From Deltaproteobacteria bacterium (GTDB lineage Bacteria; Desulfobacterota; Binatia; Binatales; Binataceae): a DNA stretch of 34,634 nucleotides. Made by a program: the position numbers and the translations under genes. Positions 24,620-32,607 of this stretch are shown in pieces. Location: assembly GCA_021817345.1 (NCBI GenBank), contig JAKAVC010000130.1:1-34634 (forward strand), written 5' to 3'. Every line of letters starts with the position of its first letter. The first letter of the stretch is position 1. The notes beneath the pieces were generated by a model, which had not been told where the DNA came from, did not search any database, and saw only the letters and a program-made list of their open reading frames with translations.

Positions 24620-25266
24620 TGGGTCGCGGACTGTTTATCACGCTCGAAGGCGTCGAAGGCTCGGGCAAGACCACGCAGGCGGGACGCTTGGCGGAGACGT
24701 TGCGCGCAGGAGGCCGCCGCGTGATCGTTACGCGCGAGCCCGGCGGAACCCGCGCCGGGGCCGCTATCCGAGAAATCTTTCTTGACCCGGCCGTCTCGCT
24801 CAACGTCGCCGCCGAACTTCTGCTGGTCCTTGCCGATCGCGCCCAGCACGTATCCGAAAAGCTCAAGCCCGCCGTCGAAGCGGGCGAGATAGTCATATCG
24901 GATCGTTATTCGGATTCGACCACCGCCTACCAGGGCTATGGCCGCGGCTTCGACCTGAGACTGCTCGGCGAACTCAACCGGCTCGCGACGGCCGGGATGA
25001 CGCCGGACCTGACGATCGTGCTCGATTGCCGGGTGGAAACGGGGCTTGCGCGCACGCGCGAGCGCGCCCGGGCGTCGGCGCATCATTTCGACCGCTTCGA
25101 GGGCGAGGAAATCGCCTTCCACGCCCGCGTGCGCGAGGGGTTTCTCACTATCGCGCGCGGCGAGCCCGAGCGCGTCGTGGTAATCGACTCCGAACGTCCG
25201 CTCGCGGAGGTCTCCGCGGACATTCTCAGGCAGGTTGAAGCACTTCTGGCGCGACGATGCCTCTGA
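24619..25266 (+). CDS. tmk: Thymidylate kinase
   Basis: A 215-aa P-loop kinase that phosphorylates dTMP to dTDP. The Walker A loop is LEGVEGSGKTTQ, followed by VTREPGGTRAG, the DRY motif in SDRYSDSTTAYQGYGRGFD, and the LID region ETGLARTRERARASAHHFDRFE. The ATG at 24619 overlaps the prepilin peptidase stop by one base. The 3' end overlaps holB by 10 bp. tmk-holB coupling is conserved across many phyla. Confidence 0.96.
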   Translation: MGRGLFITLEGVEGSGKTTQAGRLAETLRAGGRRVIVTREPGGTRAGAAIREIFLDPAVSLNVAAELLLVLADRAQHVSEKLKPAVEAGEIVISDRYSDSTTAYQGYGRGFDLRLLGELNRLATAGMTPDLTIVLDCRVETGLARTRERARASAHHFDRFEGEEIAFHARVREGFLTIARGEPERVVVIDSERPLAEVSADILRQVEALLARRCL

Positions 25267-26324
25267 ACGCCCTTTTCGGCCATCGCGACGTTTACGAGCG
25301 GCTGCTCGCCGAACTCGCCTCGCGCCCCTCGCATGCGTATCTGCTGAGCGGTCCGCGCGGTATCGGCAAATCGCTTGTCGCCTCCGCGCTGGTCCATAGC
25401 CTCGTATGCGAGCGTTCGCCGGGCGCGAGGTTCTGCTGCACGCCGGAGCGATGCGCGACGCGCGCGCTGGCGGCAGCGTCCGAGCGGGCGCGCGCGAAAA
25501 CCGCATCCGAAGCGTGCGAATGCTGCCCCGGATGCGTCCAGGTCGCATCGGGAGTCCATCCCGACGTGCTCCAGATTCGCCGCGCCGAGGGCCGGAGCGA
25601 CGTGCTGATCGAACAGGTGCGCGACATGATCGCGCAGCTCGGGCTCAAGCCGGCGCGGGCGCCGATGCGCCTTGCGATCCTCGACGATGCCGAAACACTG
25701 AACGTCCCGGCCCAGAATGCTCTGCTGAAAACGCTCGAAGAGCCGCCCGGCCACGCGATTATCTTTGTGATAACCGCAAGCGAACGCGCCCTGCTCGATA
25801 CGGTCCGCTCGCGGCTTAGGCTGGTCCGCTTCCGGGCGCTTACGGTCGAGGAAATCGAGCAACTGCTCGTCTCACGAGGTGTCGAGGCAACCCGCGCCCA
25901 TGCGCTTGCGCGGCTTGCCCGTGGAAGCGCGGCCCGCGCGCTGACGATGATCGAGGGCGAAGAGCCGCCGACTCGCGCTATCCTGAACGCGCTCCGCCAT
26001 GCTCGCGCCATCGATTTTTCCCGCGCGCAGGCCCTTGCCCAGGAGTTCTTTTCCTCGCGTGAACAAGCCGCGGATACCTTCGAGTTGATCGCCCGGCTGC
26101 TTGAAGAAATACTATGCTATAAGCTGTGTGGGGCCGGCTTTGCAGCTTCGTCGTCGGACGCGGTGCAATTGGGCGAGCTTGCCGAAGTTTTCGGGCTCGA
26201 TGCGCTGCTCAAAAGCATCGAGGCTGCCGTAAAGGCGCACGCCGCGGTTGAGGGGATGGCGAATTCGAGGCTCCAGGCCGAGCAACTGTGGATGGCCGTG
26301 GGACAAGCGGCGCGTAACGAATAG
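25257..26324 (+). CDS. holB: DNA polymerase III clamp-loader subunit delta'
   Basis: A 355-aa AAA+-type subunit of the clamp loader that puts the beta clamp on DNA. The P-loop-like YLLSGPRGIGKSLVA is near residue 28, and the zinc module is formed by CC, C and CECCPGC cysteines (about 59-93). VLIEQVRDMIAQLGLKPA and the sensor region LNVPAQNALLKTLEEPP are characteristic. The SRC motif of clamp loaders reads RSRLRL, so its cysteine is absent. An Ala/Arg-rich insertion of about 20 residues sits inside the cysteine region. It overlaps tmk by 10 bp and ricT by one base (TAGTG). Confidence 0.92.
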   Translation: MPLNALFGHRDVYERLLAELASRPSHAYLLSGPRGIGKSLVASALVHSLVCERSPGARFCCTPERCATRALAAASERARAKTASEACECCPGCVQVASGVHPDVLQIRRAEGRSDVLIEQVRDMIAQLGLKPARAPMRLAILDDAETLNVPAQNALLKTLEEPPGHAIIFVITASERALLDTVRSRLRLVRFRALTVEEIEQLLVSRGVEATRAHALARLARGSAARALTMIEGEEPPTRAILNALRHARAIDFSRAQALAQEFFSSREQAADTFELIARLLEEILCYKLCGAGFAASSSDAVQLGELAEVFGLDALLKSIEAAVKAHAAVEGMANSRLQAEQLWMAVGQAARNE

Positions 26325-27187
26325 TGGCTAACAATATCGACCCTTTTCAGACCGCCGAACCCGCGCCGAGGATCGTCGCGGTGAGCCTTCAGCGCGCGGG
26401 CCATCTTTACAACTACCTCGCGGGCGACCTCGGCCTGCGCCGCGGGGAACTGGTGGTGGTCGACGGCGAAAACGGCCCGCAGGTCGCGACGGTCGAAATC
26501 GAACCGCACGAACCCGCGCTTACGCTCGACCTGTCGGCGCTCAAGCCGGTGATGCGTCGGGTCGAAAGCGCCGACCTTGCCGCCGAAGAGGCCAACCTGG
26601 AGCGCGAGGCGCGCGCGCGACGCCTATGCCTGGAACGTATCCACGAACGCGGCCTGCCGATGAAGCTGGTGCGGGTCAGCTACGCCTTCGACGGGCGCAA
26701 GGCAATCTTCTATTTCACCGCCGAGAACCGAGTCGATTTCCGCGACCTCGTGCGAGATCTCGCTTCCGCGCTTCGCGTGCGCGTCGAGATGAAGCAGATC
26801 GGCGCGCGCGACGAAACCAAGGTCACCGGCGGACTTGGTCCGTGCGGACGCGAACTGTGCTGCTCGTCTTGGCTCAGGGATTTCGAGGCCGTAACGGTCA
26901 AGATGGCGCGTGAGCAGGGGCTCGCGCTCAATCCGTCGCGCCTGGCCGGGATGTGCGGGCGGCTCAAGTGCTGCCTCAGGTACGAGTACGCAACCTACGT
27001 CGAACTGCGCAAAGGCCTTCCCGCCGCCGGCAAGCGCGTCCAATCCGTAAAGGGCAACGGCAAGGTCCTGCGCCAGAACATCTTCAAACAGACGGTGCTG
27101 GTCCAGCGCGACGACGATGGCGGTGTGGTCGAAGTGGCGCTCGAAGATCTCGTCGCGTCGCGCCCGCCCGGCCGTCCCGCTTCGTGA
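26324..27187 (+). CDS. ricT: PSP1-domain protein RicT
   Basis: A 287-aa PSP1-domain protein homologous to Bacillus RicT (YaaT), which with RicA and RicF forms an iron-sulfur complex that promotes RNase Y-dependent RNA maturation. Start GTG 26324 overlaps the holB stop by one base. An N-terminal half (VVDGENGPQVATVEI) leads into the conserved core VRVSYAFDGRKAIFYFTAENRVDFRDLVRDL. The two cysteine motifs are CGRELCC (Cys174, 179, 180) and CGRLKCC (Cys211, 216, 217). No ricA or ricF lies here, so the partner set may differ from Bacillus. Confidence 0.92.
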   Translation: MANNIDPFQTAEPAPRIVAVSLQRAGHLYNYLAGDLGLRRGELVVVDGENGPQVATVEIEPHEPALTLDLSALKPVMRRVESADLAAEEANLEREARARRLCLERIHERGLPMKLVRVSYAFDGRKAIFYFTAENRVDFRDLVRDLASALRVRVEMKQIGARDETKVTGGLGPCGRELCCSSWLRDFEAVTVKMAREQGLALNPSRLAGMCGRLKCCLRYEYATYVELRKGLPAAGKRVQSVKGNGKVLRQNIFKQTVLVQRDDDGGVVEVALEDLVASRPPGRPAS

Positions 27188-27225
27188 GCGCACGCTCCGT
27201 CAGTCTCTGCGATTGATCAACGCCG

Positions 27226-28767
27226 ATGGCCGAACGAATACACATCACGACGGCGATCTTTTACAGCAACGGTCCGCCCCACGTCGGACACGCGAGCGAG
27301 GCCTTCGCGACTGACACGTTCGCCCGTTACTTCCGCCGAAAACTCGGGAGAAAGAACGTCACCTTCGTAACCGGCACGGACGAGCACGGCGACAAGAACC
27401 TGCGCGCCGCAACCGCCCAGGGGCTTGCGCCCAAGGCGTTCGTCGATCGAATCGCCCAGGCTTTCAGGGACGCATTCGCGACGCTCAATATCAGCTACGA
27501 CTTCTTCGTGCGCACGACCGACCCGGTGCATGAAAAGTTCGTGCAATCGATGCTCCAGGGCGCTTACGACAAGGGCGAAATCTACTACCGCGATTACCAG
27601 GGCTTGTACTGCGTGGGATGCGAGCGGTTTTACACCGAGAAGGAACTCCTGCCTGGAAACCTGTGCCCCGCGCACAACACGCCCGCCGAACTGATCACCG
27701 AAGGCAACTACTTTCTCAGGCTCGAAAAATATCGCGAACAGATCCGCCAGCACGTCCTCTCGACGCCCGATTTCATCCGCCCCGAGCGCTACCGCAACGA
27801 GGCTCTCAACATGCTCGGCGAACCGCTCGAGGATCTCTGCATCTCGCGGCCGAAGGCGCGGATGGACTGGGGTATCGAACTGCCGTTCGACAGCAATTAC
27901 GTAACCTACGTCTGGTACGACGCGTTCTGGGCCTATCTGAGCGAACTTCCCGCGACCGACAAGGCCGCGCTTGCCGAAGTGCTTCCGGTCTCCGAGCATT
28001 TTATCGGCAAGGATATCCTGAAGACCCACGCCGTGTACTGGCCCGCGATGCTGCTCATTGCCGGACTCCCGCTCTATCGCCATCTGAACGTCCACGGATG
28101 GATGAACTTTCGCGGCGAGCGGATGTCCAAGAGTTCAGGGAATATCCCGGACCCGCTCGAATACGAAAAGACTTACGGGCCGGACGTCCTGCGCTACTTC
28201 CTGATGCGCGAAGTGGTGTACGGGCTTGACGGCGACTTCACCGAGGAGCGCCTGATCGAACGCTACAACGCGGATTTGGCGAACGACCTCGGCAACCTGA
28301 CCAGCCGGGTGCTCTCGATGGCGGCGCGGTACTGCGAGGGCGAAGTCCGCGCCGCGCCGGGCGCCGCGCGCGAGGACGTCGATAGCGCGATAATCCAGGC
28401 GTTCGAATCAGCGCCGGCGCGGGTCGGAGAATTCGTCGAGGAATTGTCGTTCAATCGCGCGCTGGAAGCAATTTGGCAGGCGCTCGACGCAGCCAACAAG
28501 TACATCGTTGCAACCGAGCCGTTCAAACTGGCGAAAAAAGAGGACGCCAGGCCGCGCGTCGCGCGGATCCTTGCGAACCTGCTCGAAGGACTTCGCGTCA
28601 CGGCCGACATGCTCGAACCGTTCATGCCCGCGACTGCGGCGAAGCTCGCCGATCTGCTCCAGGCTGACGAAGCGACGCTTCGCGCGCCGTATGGAACGGG
28701 GTTAAAGCCGGGCCATCGCGTGAAGCCGCCGGTTGCGCTCTTTCCTCGGATCGAGAAACCCAAATAG
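27226..28767 (+). CDS. metG: Methionyl-tRNA synthetase (short form)
   Basis: A 513-aa class I aminoacyl-tRNA synthetase charging tRNA-Met. The HIGH motif reads PPHVGHASE (His-x-Gly-His) at the N-terminus. The zinc knuckle is YCVGCERFYTEKEL with a later CPAH. KMSKS reads RMSKSSGN. The anticodon-binding helical domain is complete, but the protein ends at PRIEKPK without the C-terminal tRNA-binding (Trbp111-like) domain found in longer forms. It follows ricT by 38 nt and precedes tatD, the same order as metS-yabD in Bacillus. Confidence 0.96.
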   Translation: MAERIHITTAIFYSNGPPHVGHASEAFATDTFARYFRRKLGRKNVTFVTGTDEHGDKNLRAATAQGLAPKAFVDRIAQAFRDAFATLNISYDFFVRTTDPVHEKFVQSMLQGAYDKGEIYYRDYQGLYCVGCERFYTEKELLPGNLCPAHNTPAELITEGNYFLRLEKYREQIRQHVLSTPDFIRPERYRNEALNMLGEPLEDLCISRPKARMDWGIELPFDSNYVTYVWYDAFWAYLSELPATDKAALAEVLPVSEHFIGKDILKTHAVYWPAMLLIAGLPLYRHLNVHGWMNFRGERMSKSSGNIPDPLEYEKTYGPDVLRYFLMREVVYGLDGDFTEERLIERYNADLANDLGNLTSRVLSMAARYCEGEVRAAPGAAREDVDSAIIQAFESAPARVGEFVEELSFNRALEAIWQALDAANKYIVATEPFKLAKKEDARPRVARILANLLEGLRVTADMLEPFMPATAAKLADLLQADEATLRAPYGTGLKPGHRVKPPVALFPRIEKPK

Positions 28768-28794
28768 GGCTAGCGTCGCGGGCGCGCACGCGCG

Positions 28795-29598
28795 ATGCCT
28801 TCCACGATGACGGCGATTATCGACAGCCATTGCCATCTCGCCGACCCCAAGCTCATCGCCGAAGCCGACGCGGTAATCGAACGCGCGCGTCAGGCGGGCG
28901 TGACAACGATTATTTCTGTTGGCGCGATCGGAACGATCGAGACCGACCGGCTGACCGTTGAGCTCGCCGAGAAGCATCCGAACGTCTTCGCCGTAATTGG
29001 AGTGCATCCGCATGACGCGAGCGCCGCCGACCCCGCGCGTATCGCGGCGCTTCGCGAGCTTGCGCGCTCGCGCAAAGTCGTTGCAATCGGCGAGAGCGGC
29101 CTCGACTTCTTCTACATGCATTCGCCCGCCGACGCGCAGGAAGCCTCGCTGCGGCGCCACCTGGAACTGGCCGACGAACTGGGACTGCCGATCGTGATCC
29201 ATTGCCGCGACGCGGAAACGAAACTCGTCGAGATAATCGGTGAAAGCGGGATGCCCGCGGCGGGCGGCGTGATCCACTGCTTCACCGGCAACGCGGCCGC
29301 CGCGCGCGAGTTCGTGCGATTGGGCTTTCATATCTCATTCTCCGGCATCCTGACCTTTAGAAACGCCGGCACACTGCGCGAGGCCGCCCGCGAGGTGCCC
29401 GAAGACCGGCTGATGGTCGAAACCGACGCACCGTTCCTCGCTCCCGAGCCATATCGCGGCAAGCGCAACGAGCCCGCGCTGGTCGTCAAGACGCTGGAGA
29501 AGCTTGCGGAGTTGCGCGGCGTCGAGCCGTCGCGGATGGCGTCGATTACCGCCGCGAATACGCGCCGCCTGTTCCGGATTCCCGAGCGTTCGGCCTGA
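28795..29598 (+). CDS. tatD: TatD family deoxyribonuclease/hydrolase
   Basis: A 267-aa TIM-barrel metal-dependent hydrolase. Metal ligands are in IIDSHCHLAD, IGESGLDFFY (Glu), IVIHCRDA, GVIHCFTGN and VETDAPFLAPEPYRGKRNEP. TatD enzymes act as 3'-5' exonucleases on DNA/RNA ends, and some as D-aminoacyl or quality-control nucleases. ATG 28795 is taken as the start; ATG 28807 (TAIIDSHCHL) is equally possible. It lies 27 nt after metG and closes the plus-strand run that begins at tsaD. Confidence 0.92.
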   Translation: MPSTMTAIIDSHCHLADPKLIAEADAVIERARQAGVTTIISVGAIGTIETDRLTVELAEKHPNVFAVIGVHPHDASAADPARIAALRELARSRKVVAIGESGLDFFYMHSPADAQEASLRRHLELADELGLPIVIHCRDAETKLVEIIGESGMPAAGGVIHCFTGNAAAAREFVRLGFHISFSGILTFRNAGTLREAAREVPEDRLMVETDAPFLAPEPYRGKRNEPALVVKTLEKLAELRGVEPSRMASITAANTRRLFRIPERSA

Positions 29599-29727
29599 GG
29601 AACGCGCTGGCCGGGACGTGACGCGAGACCATCGACGTTCCCGCATCTCGCCGCAAGAGCGCGAAAGCCCTTCCCGGGGCGCGCACGGCTTCACGCATGG
29701 CCGGATGCGGGGTTATAGGTCTACGAA

Positions 29728-30228
29728 ATGGCTTCGCGCGCGACTGAAATCAAAATACCGGTTTCGTTCGAAGAGGCGCTTCGCCGCCATGAACGCGAGA
29801 TCATGCGCTTCCTGCTTCGAACCACGCGCGATCGCGAGGACGCGCTCGATCTTTTCCAGGAAACCTGGCTTCGCGCGTACCGAGCCTATCCGCGGCTCGA
29901 CCCGGACGCGAGCCTGCGCCCGTGGCTGTTTCGAATCGCCTCGAATCTCTGCCGCAACCGGATTCGCGATCTTGCCCGCCGCGGTCGCGTCTTCGCGGAC
30001 GGCGATTACCCCGATCACGAGCGCCCGCGCGACGCCGACGGCGGCACAGGCGGGTTCGATCTGAGGCGTGCGATAGCCGCGCTTCCGGCGCGCCAGGGCC
30101 AGGCGTTCGCGATGCGGAAATTCGTCGGGCTCGAATATCGCGAGATAGCCGAAGCGCTCGGATGCTCCGAAGACAGCGTGCGGGCGAACGTTTACCAGGC
30201 GGTGAAAAAACTCAAGCCGCTCAGATGA
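29728..30228 (+). CDS. ECF-type sigma factor
   Basis: A 166-aa sigma70-family factor with only regions 2 and 4. Region 2 (about residues 13-81) includes REDALDLFQETWLRAYRAYP and RPWLFRIASNLCRNRIRDLARR. A charged linker (90-110) leads to region 4 (112-164) with LPARQGQAFAMRKFVGLEYREIAEALGCSEDSVRANVYQAV as the helix-turn-helix. It directs RNA polymerase to a small regulon. The stop TGA lies inside the ATGA that starts the methyltransferase gene, so the two are translationally coupled, where an anti-sigma factor would normally sit. No membrane anti-sigma gene is present. The 129-bp upstream gap has a GGAAC (29599-29603) of ECF -35 type, without a clear -10. Confidence 0.9.
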   Translation: MASRATEIKIPVSFEEALRRHEREIMRFLLRTTRDREDALDLFQETWLRAYRAYPRLDPDASLRPWLFRIASNLCRNRIRDLARRGRVFADGDYPDHERPRDADGGTGGFDLRRAIAALPARQGQAFAMRKFVGLEYREIAEALGCSEDSVRANVYQAVKKLKPLR

Positions 30229-31037
30229 CCACGATGGATTTCGAAAAGGAATTGAGAGAATTTCCAACCGGCGGCTCCGGCGACGAAACCATGCTCGACC
30301 TTGCGCTTGCCGAAGGGCGACGGCGGCTTTCGCGCGCGCTCAAGCGGGTCGCGCGTCCGCGGGCGAGAGTCGGCGAAATCGATACGCCGGTCGGGCCGTT
30401 GTTCGTCGCCGAGAGCGAGCGCGGAATCGTCGCGGTCAGATTCATTGACGGCGCCGATTTCGACCGCGAACTCCATGCGCTGCGCGAGCGGTTCGATCTG
30501 GCCGAGAATCGCGCGGCGGCAAACAAAGTCGGCGACGAGATACGGCGCCATCTGGCGGGCGACAATTCCGCGCTCACCCATCGGATAGATCTGAGCCTCG
30601 TGCCGAGCGAGTTCCAGCAGCGCACGTTGCGCGCGCTCACCCGGATTCCCCCCGGCGCGGTTACGACCTATCGCGCGCTGGCCGAAGCGGTTGGCGCTCC
30701 CGACGCGCAGCGCGCCGTCGGCAACACGATGGCCTCGAATCCGGTGCCGATCTACGTCCCGTGCCATCGCGTGATCCGCTCGGACGGATCGATCGGGAAT
30801 TACGGCGGCGGAGTGGAGCGAAAGCTCGCGCTTCTCAGGGCGGAAGGCTTTCGGATCGGCGACGCGCTCAAGCTCTCCGAGGGCGTTGTCCTCGGGCATC
30901 GCGAAACCAGGATTTTCTGCCGCCCCGGATGTTCGGCGGCGCGCCGGGCGAAGCCGGGCAAAACGCTGATGGTCGCCGATTCGTCGCTGGCGCGGGGCAT
31001 GGGGATGCGTCCATGCGGGATTTGCCGGCCGGCGTAA
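30225..31037 (+). CDS. Methylated-DNA-cysteine methyltransferase with C-terminal Ada zinc domain
   Basis: A 270-aa protein with three parts. Residues 1-45 are a charged helical extension (ETMLDLALAEGRRRLSRALK). Residues about 48-210 are an Ogt-type O6-alkylguanine-DNA methyltransferase: QQRTLRALTRIPPGAVTTY, then VPCHRVI with acceptor Cys180, then GNYGGGVERKLALL. Residues about 225-270 match the Ada metal-binding domain: RIFCRPGC (Cys232, 236) and MRPCGICRP (Cys264, 267), the four zinc ligands of E. coli Ada, where the first (Cys38) accepts methyl from phosphotriesters. In Ada this domain is N-terminal and is followed by an AraC-type HTH, which is absent here. It overlaps the ECF sigma gene by 4 nt. 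Confidence 0.9.
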   Translation: MTTMDFEKELREFPTGGSGDETMLDLALAEGRRRLSRALKRVARPRARVGEIDTPVGPLFVAESERGIVAVRFIDGADFDRELHALRERFDLAENRAAANKVGDEIRRHLAGDNSALTHRIDLSLVPSEFQQRTLRALTRIPPGAVTTYRALAEAVGAPDAQRAVGNTMASNPVPIYVPCHRVIRSDGSIGNYGGGVERKLALLRAEGFRIGDALKLSEGVVLGHRETRIFCRPGCSAARRAKPGKTLMVADSSLARGMGMRPCGICRPA

Positions 31038-31110
31038 TAAGTGTGCAAACGACGGGCGTGTATTGACGAGCGTACTCCGGTCCGTCGCCGCGACTCGGGA
31101 CCAATCAAAT

Positions 31111-31482
31111 CTATTCGGTCGCCTGTGACGACGGCGGAGCCGTCTCCTGCATCTGCTGCAATTGTTCGATTTCGCGACGCTGCTGCTCAAGCTGCTGCTG
31201 CTGTTGCTGGAGCTGCGTCTGCGTCTGCTGGTTTGCGATCTCCTGATTCTGCATCTCGTTGCCGACCGCGAAGCCGGTGATACCGCCGAGCGCACCGCCG
31301 ATTGCCGCTCCCGCCGCCGGGCTTCCGATTGCGGCGCCTATTATGGCTCCCGCGCCGGCACCCAGCCCGGCGCCGCCAAGAGTGCCTTTCTCGCGGGTGG
31401 ACAAAGGTTGGCCTGTGCATCCGGCAAGGGTCAAAAGACCAGCCATCAGGAGTCCCGGTACTGCAAGCCTATGTTTGGACAT
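31111..31482 (-). CDS. Glycine-zipper lipoprotein with Gln-rich coiled coil
   Basis: A 123-aa lipoprotein. ATG 31482 has GGAGGAA about nine bases upstream. The signal peptide ends LTLAGC, so Cys22 is lipidated. Residues 33-74 are a glycine zipper of GxxxG type (GAGAGAIIGAAIGS, AAIGGALGGITGFAVG), compatible with a membrane-inserted helical hairpin as in the SlyB/YMGG and OmpA-like Gly-zipper families. Residues 76-112 are a Gln-rich heptad coil (QLQQQQQQLEQQ). Function is unknown. It is closely similar to the gene at 31882-32253. It is convergent with the Ogt-Ada gene. Confidence 0.78.
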   Translation of the reverse strand: MSKHRLAVPGLLMAGLLTLAGCTGQPLSTREKGTLGGAGLGAGAGAIIGAAIGSPAAGAAIGGALGGITGFAVGNEMQNQEIANQQTQTQLQQQQQQLEQQRREIEQLQQMQETAPPSSQATE

Positions 31483-31499
31483 TGTTGGCTGTTCCTCCA

Positions 31500-31769
31500 A
31501 TGTGAGAAGGCAGCGGCCATACGCTTCCCTGCACCGCCCAAGTTGCTGGAGCCGCTGCTGTTCGAGTTGCCGCTGTTGCTGTTCCAGTTGCTGTCGAGCC
31601 TGCCGCCGGGTCGCCTCCCGCGACCGCATCTAGCTGCCAACCGCAAAACCCCACGCCACCAAGCGCGCCGCAAAAGGTGGTGTTTTCAAGCGTTGAGAGC
31701 GGTTGCCCGCCAGTACCGGAAACCCCACCGCAATCAGAACTACGAGCCTTTCGTACTGCGTTTGCGCAT
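31500..31769 (-). pseudogene. Decayed third copy of the glycine-zipper lipoprotein
   Basis: Between the two intact copies, the minus strand keeps a ribosome site (AGGGAGGA, 31776-31783) and an ATG at 31769. Parts of the gene are recognisable in broken frames. A signal-like VLIAVGFPVLAG is followed by a deletion that removes the lipobox Cys. GGQPLST (around 31691-31710) matches the SGQPLSTREKG of the intact genes. Most of the glycine zipper is missing. GGGTTTTGCGGT (31630-31653 region) matches the FAVGNEM codons with an extra T, and the Gln-rich tail (RQQLEQQQRQLEQQ, around 31541-31606) sits in another frame. Frameshifts and deletions make a working product unlikely. Confidence 0.75.
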
Positions 31770-31881
31770 TCGCTTTCCTCCCTGGCTCTTCTCAGTCGGG
31801 GAAGAAACCGCGGCCCTCATGGCGCGGAGCGCGGCGCTTACAACGGAAATCGTTTTCAGGTAGCGGTATGACTCCGCGCGC

Positions 31882-32253
31882 CTATTCGGTTTCTCCCTGC
31901 TGCTGAAGCTGCTGGATTTGTTGGCGCTGCTGCTCGAGCTGCTGCTGTTGCTGTTGGAGTTGCTGCTGGGTCTGCTGGTTCGCGGTCTCCTGATTCTGCA
32001 TCTCGTTGCCGACCGCAAAGCCACCGAGACCGCCTATAGCGCCGCCGATAGCCGCGCCTGCGCCTGGCGCTCCGACCGCCGCGCCGATGATCGCGCCGGT
32101 GGCCGCTCCGATACCCGCGCCTCCGAGAGTTCCTTTTTCGCGGGTCGAGAGTGGCTGCCCCGAGCATCCCGCCAAAAACAACGTTACGGCAACCGCCAGA
32201 GCGGCTGCGGCTATGGAGTTCCTGCGCCTCCCGCCTGTCTCTTGCGCTTCCAT
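31882..32253 (-). CDS. Glycine-zipper lipoprotein with Gln-rich coiled coil (paralogue)
   Basis: A 123-aa lipoprotein, the same length as its neighbour. ATG 32253 has AGGGGA close upstream; ATG 32280 would add nine residues. The lipobox is FLAGC with Cys30 lipidated. The sequence SGQPLSTREKGTLGGAG directly after the Cys is shared almost exactly with the copy at 31111-31482 (TGQPLSTREKGTLGGAG). The glycine zipper spans 41-82 and the Gln-rich coil (QQLQQQQQQLEQQRQQ) runs to about 119. Likely an outer-membrane associated structural or stress lipoprotein; no defined function. Confidence 0.8.
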   Translation of the reverse strand: MEAQETGGRRRNSIAAAALAVAVTLFLAGCSGQPLSTREKGTLGGAGIGAATGAIIGAAVGAPGAGAAIGGAIGGLGGFAVGNEMQNQETANQQTQQQLQQQQQQLEQQRQQIQQLQQQGETE

Positions 32254-32607
32254 CCCTTTCCCCTGTCTTCGAAAAGTCATGTTCGGTGTTCTCGTCCTTT
32301 TGTCCGCCTTACTCCAACGCGGGACTCCGAACTGTGCGAAGGAGCATGTTTCGTGCCCGCTGAACCCATAAAAAAATTACGGAGTCGATCAAAGCGACTT
32401 CCGGTTTCTATGAGGAGTTTTCTACCTTCTCGGATACCGATCAAGCCGTTTGACGCGCGACCCATTCGAAGTGGTCGTTTTTCCTGTGCTGTTTCAGTAT
32501 AAGCACGGGCGCGCCGTATGCCACCATCGGGGGCGATCCCCAGGCAAAGGCTTAGTCAATGCGAAACAAATTTATGACGCGCTGAGTCACTCCCGGCCGC
32601 CTGGACA
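32254..32607. other. Intergenic region between ggt and the glycine-zipper genes
   Basis: About 350 bp with no supportable gene. Both flanking genes are on the minus strand, so this holds the leader and probable promoter of the glycine-zipper gene. TATACT on the minus strand (complement near 32502-32507) is a possible -10, but no good -35 lies 16-18 nt away. A small dyad GTGCT...AGCAC surrounds it. A GGGG-ATCG-CCCC hairpin (about 32528-32540) lies downstream of the ggt stop without a T tract, so it is not a typical terminator. Confidence 0.45.

Noticed and set aside
29599-29727. ECF promoter or Ada-box upstream of the sigma factor
   Set aside because: GGAAC at 29599 resembles an ECF -35 and pairs with CGTTCC at 29636, but no suitable -10 lies at 15-18 nt. 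No clear Ada box was seen. Too weak to call.
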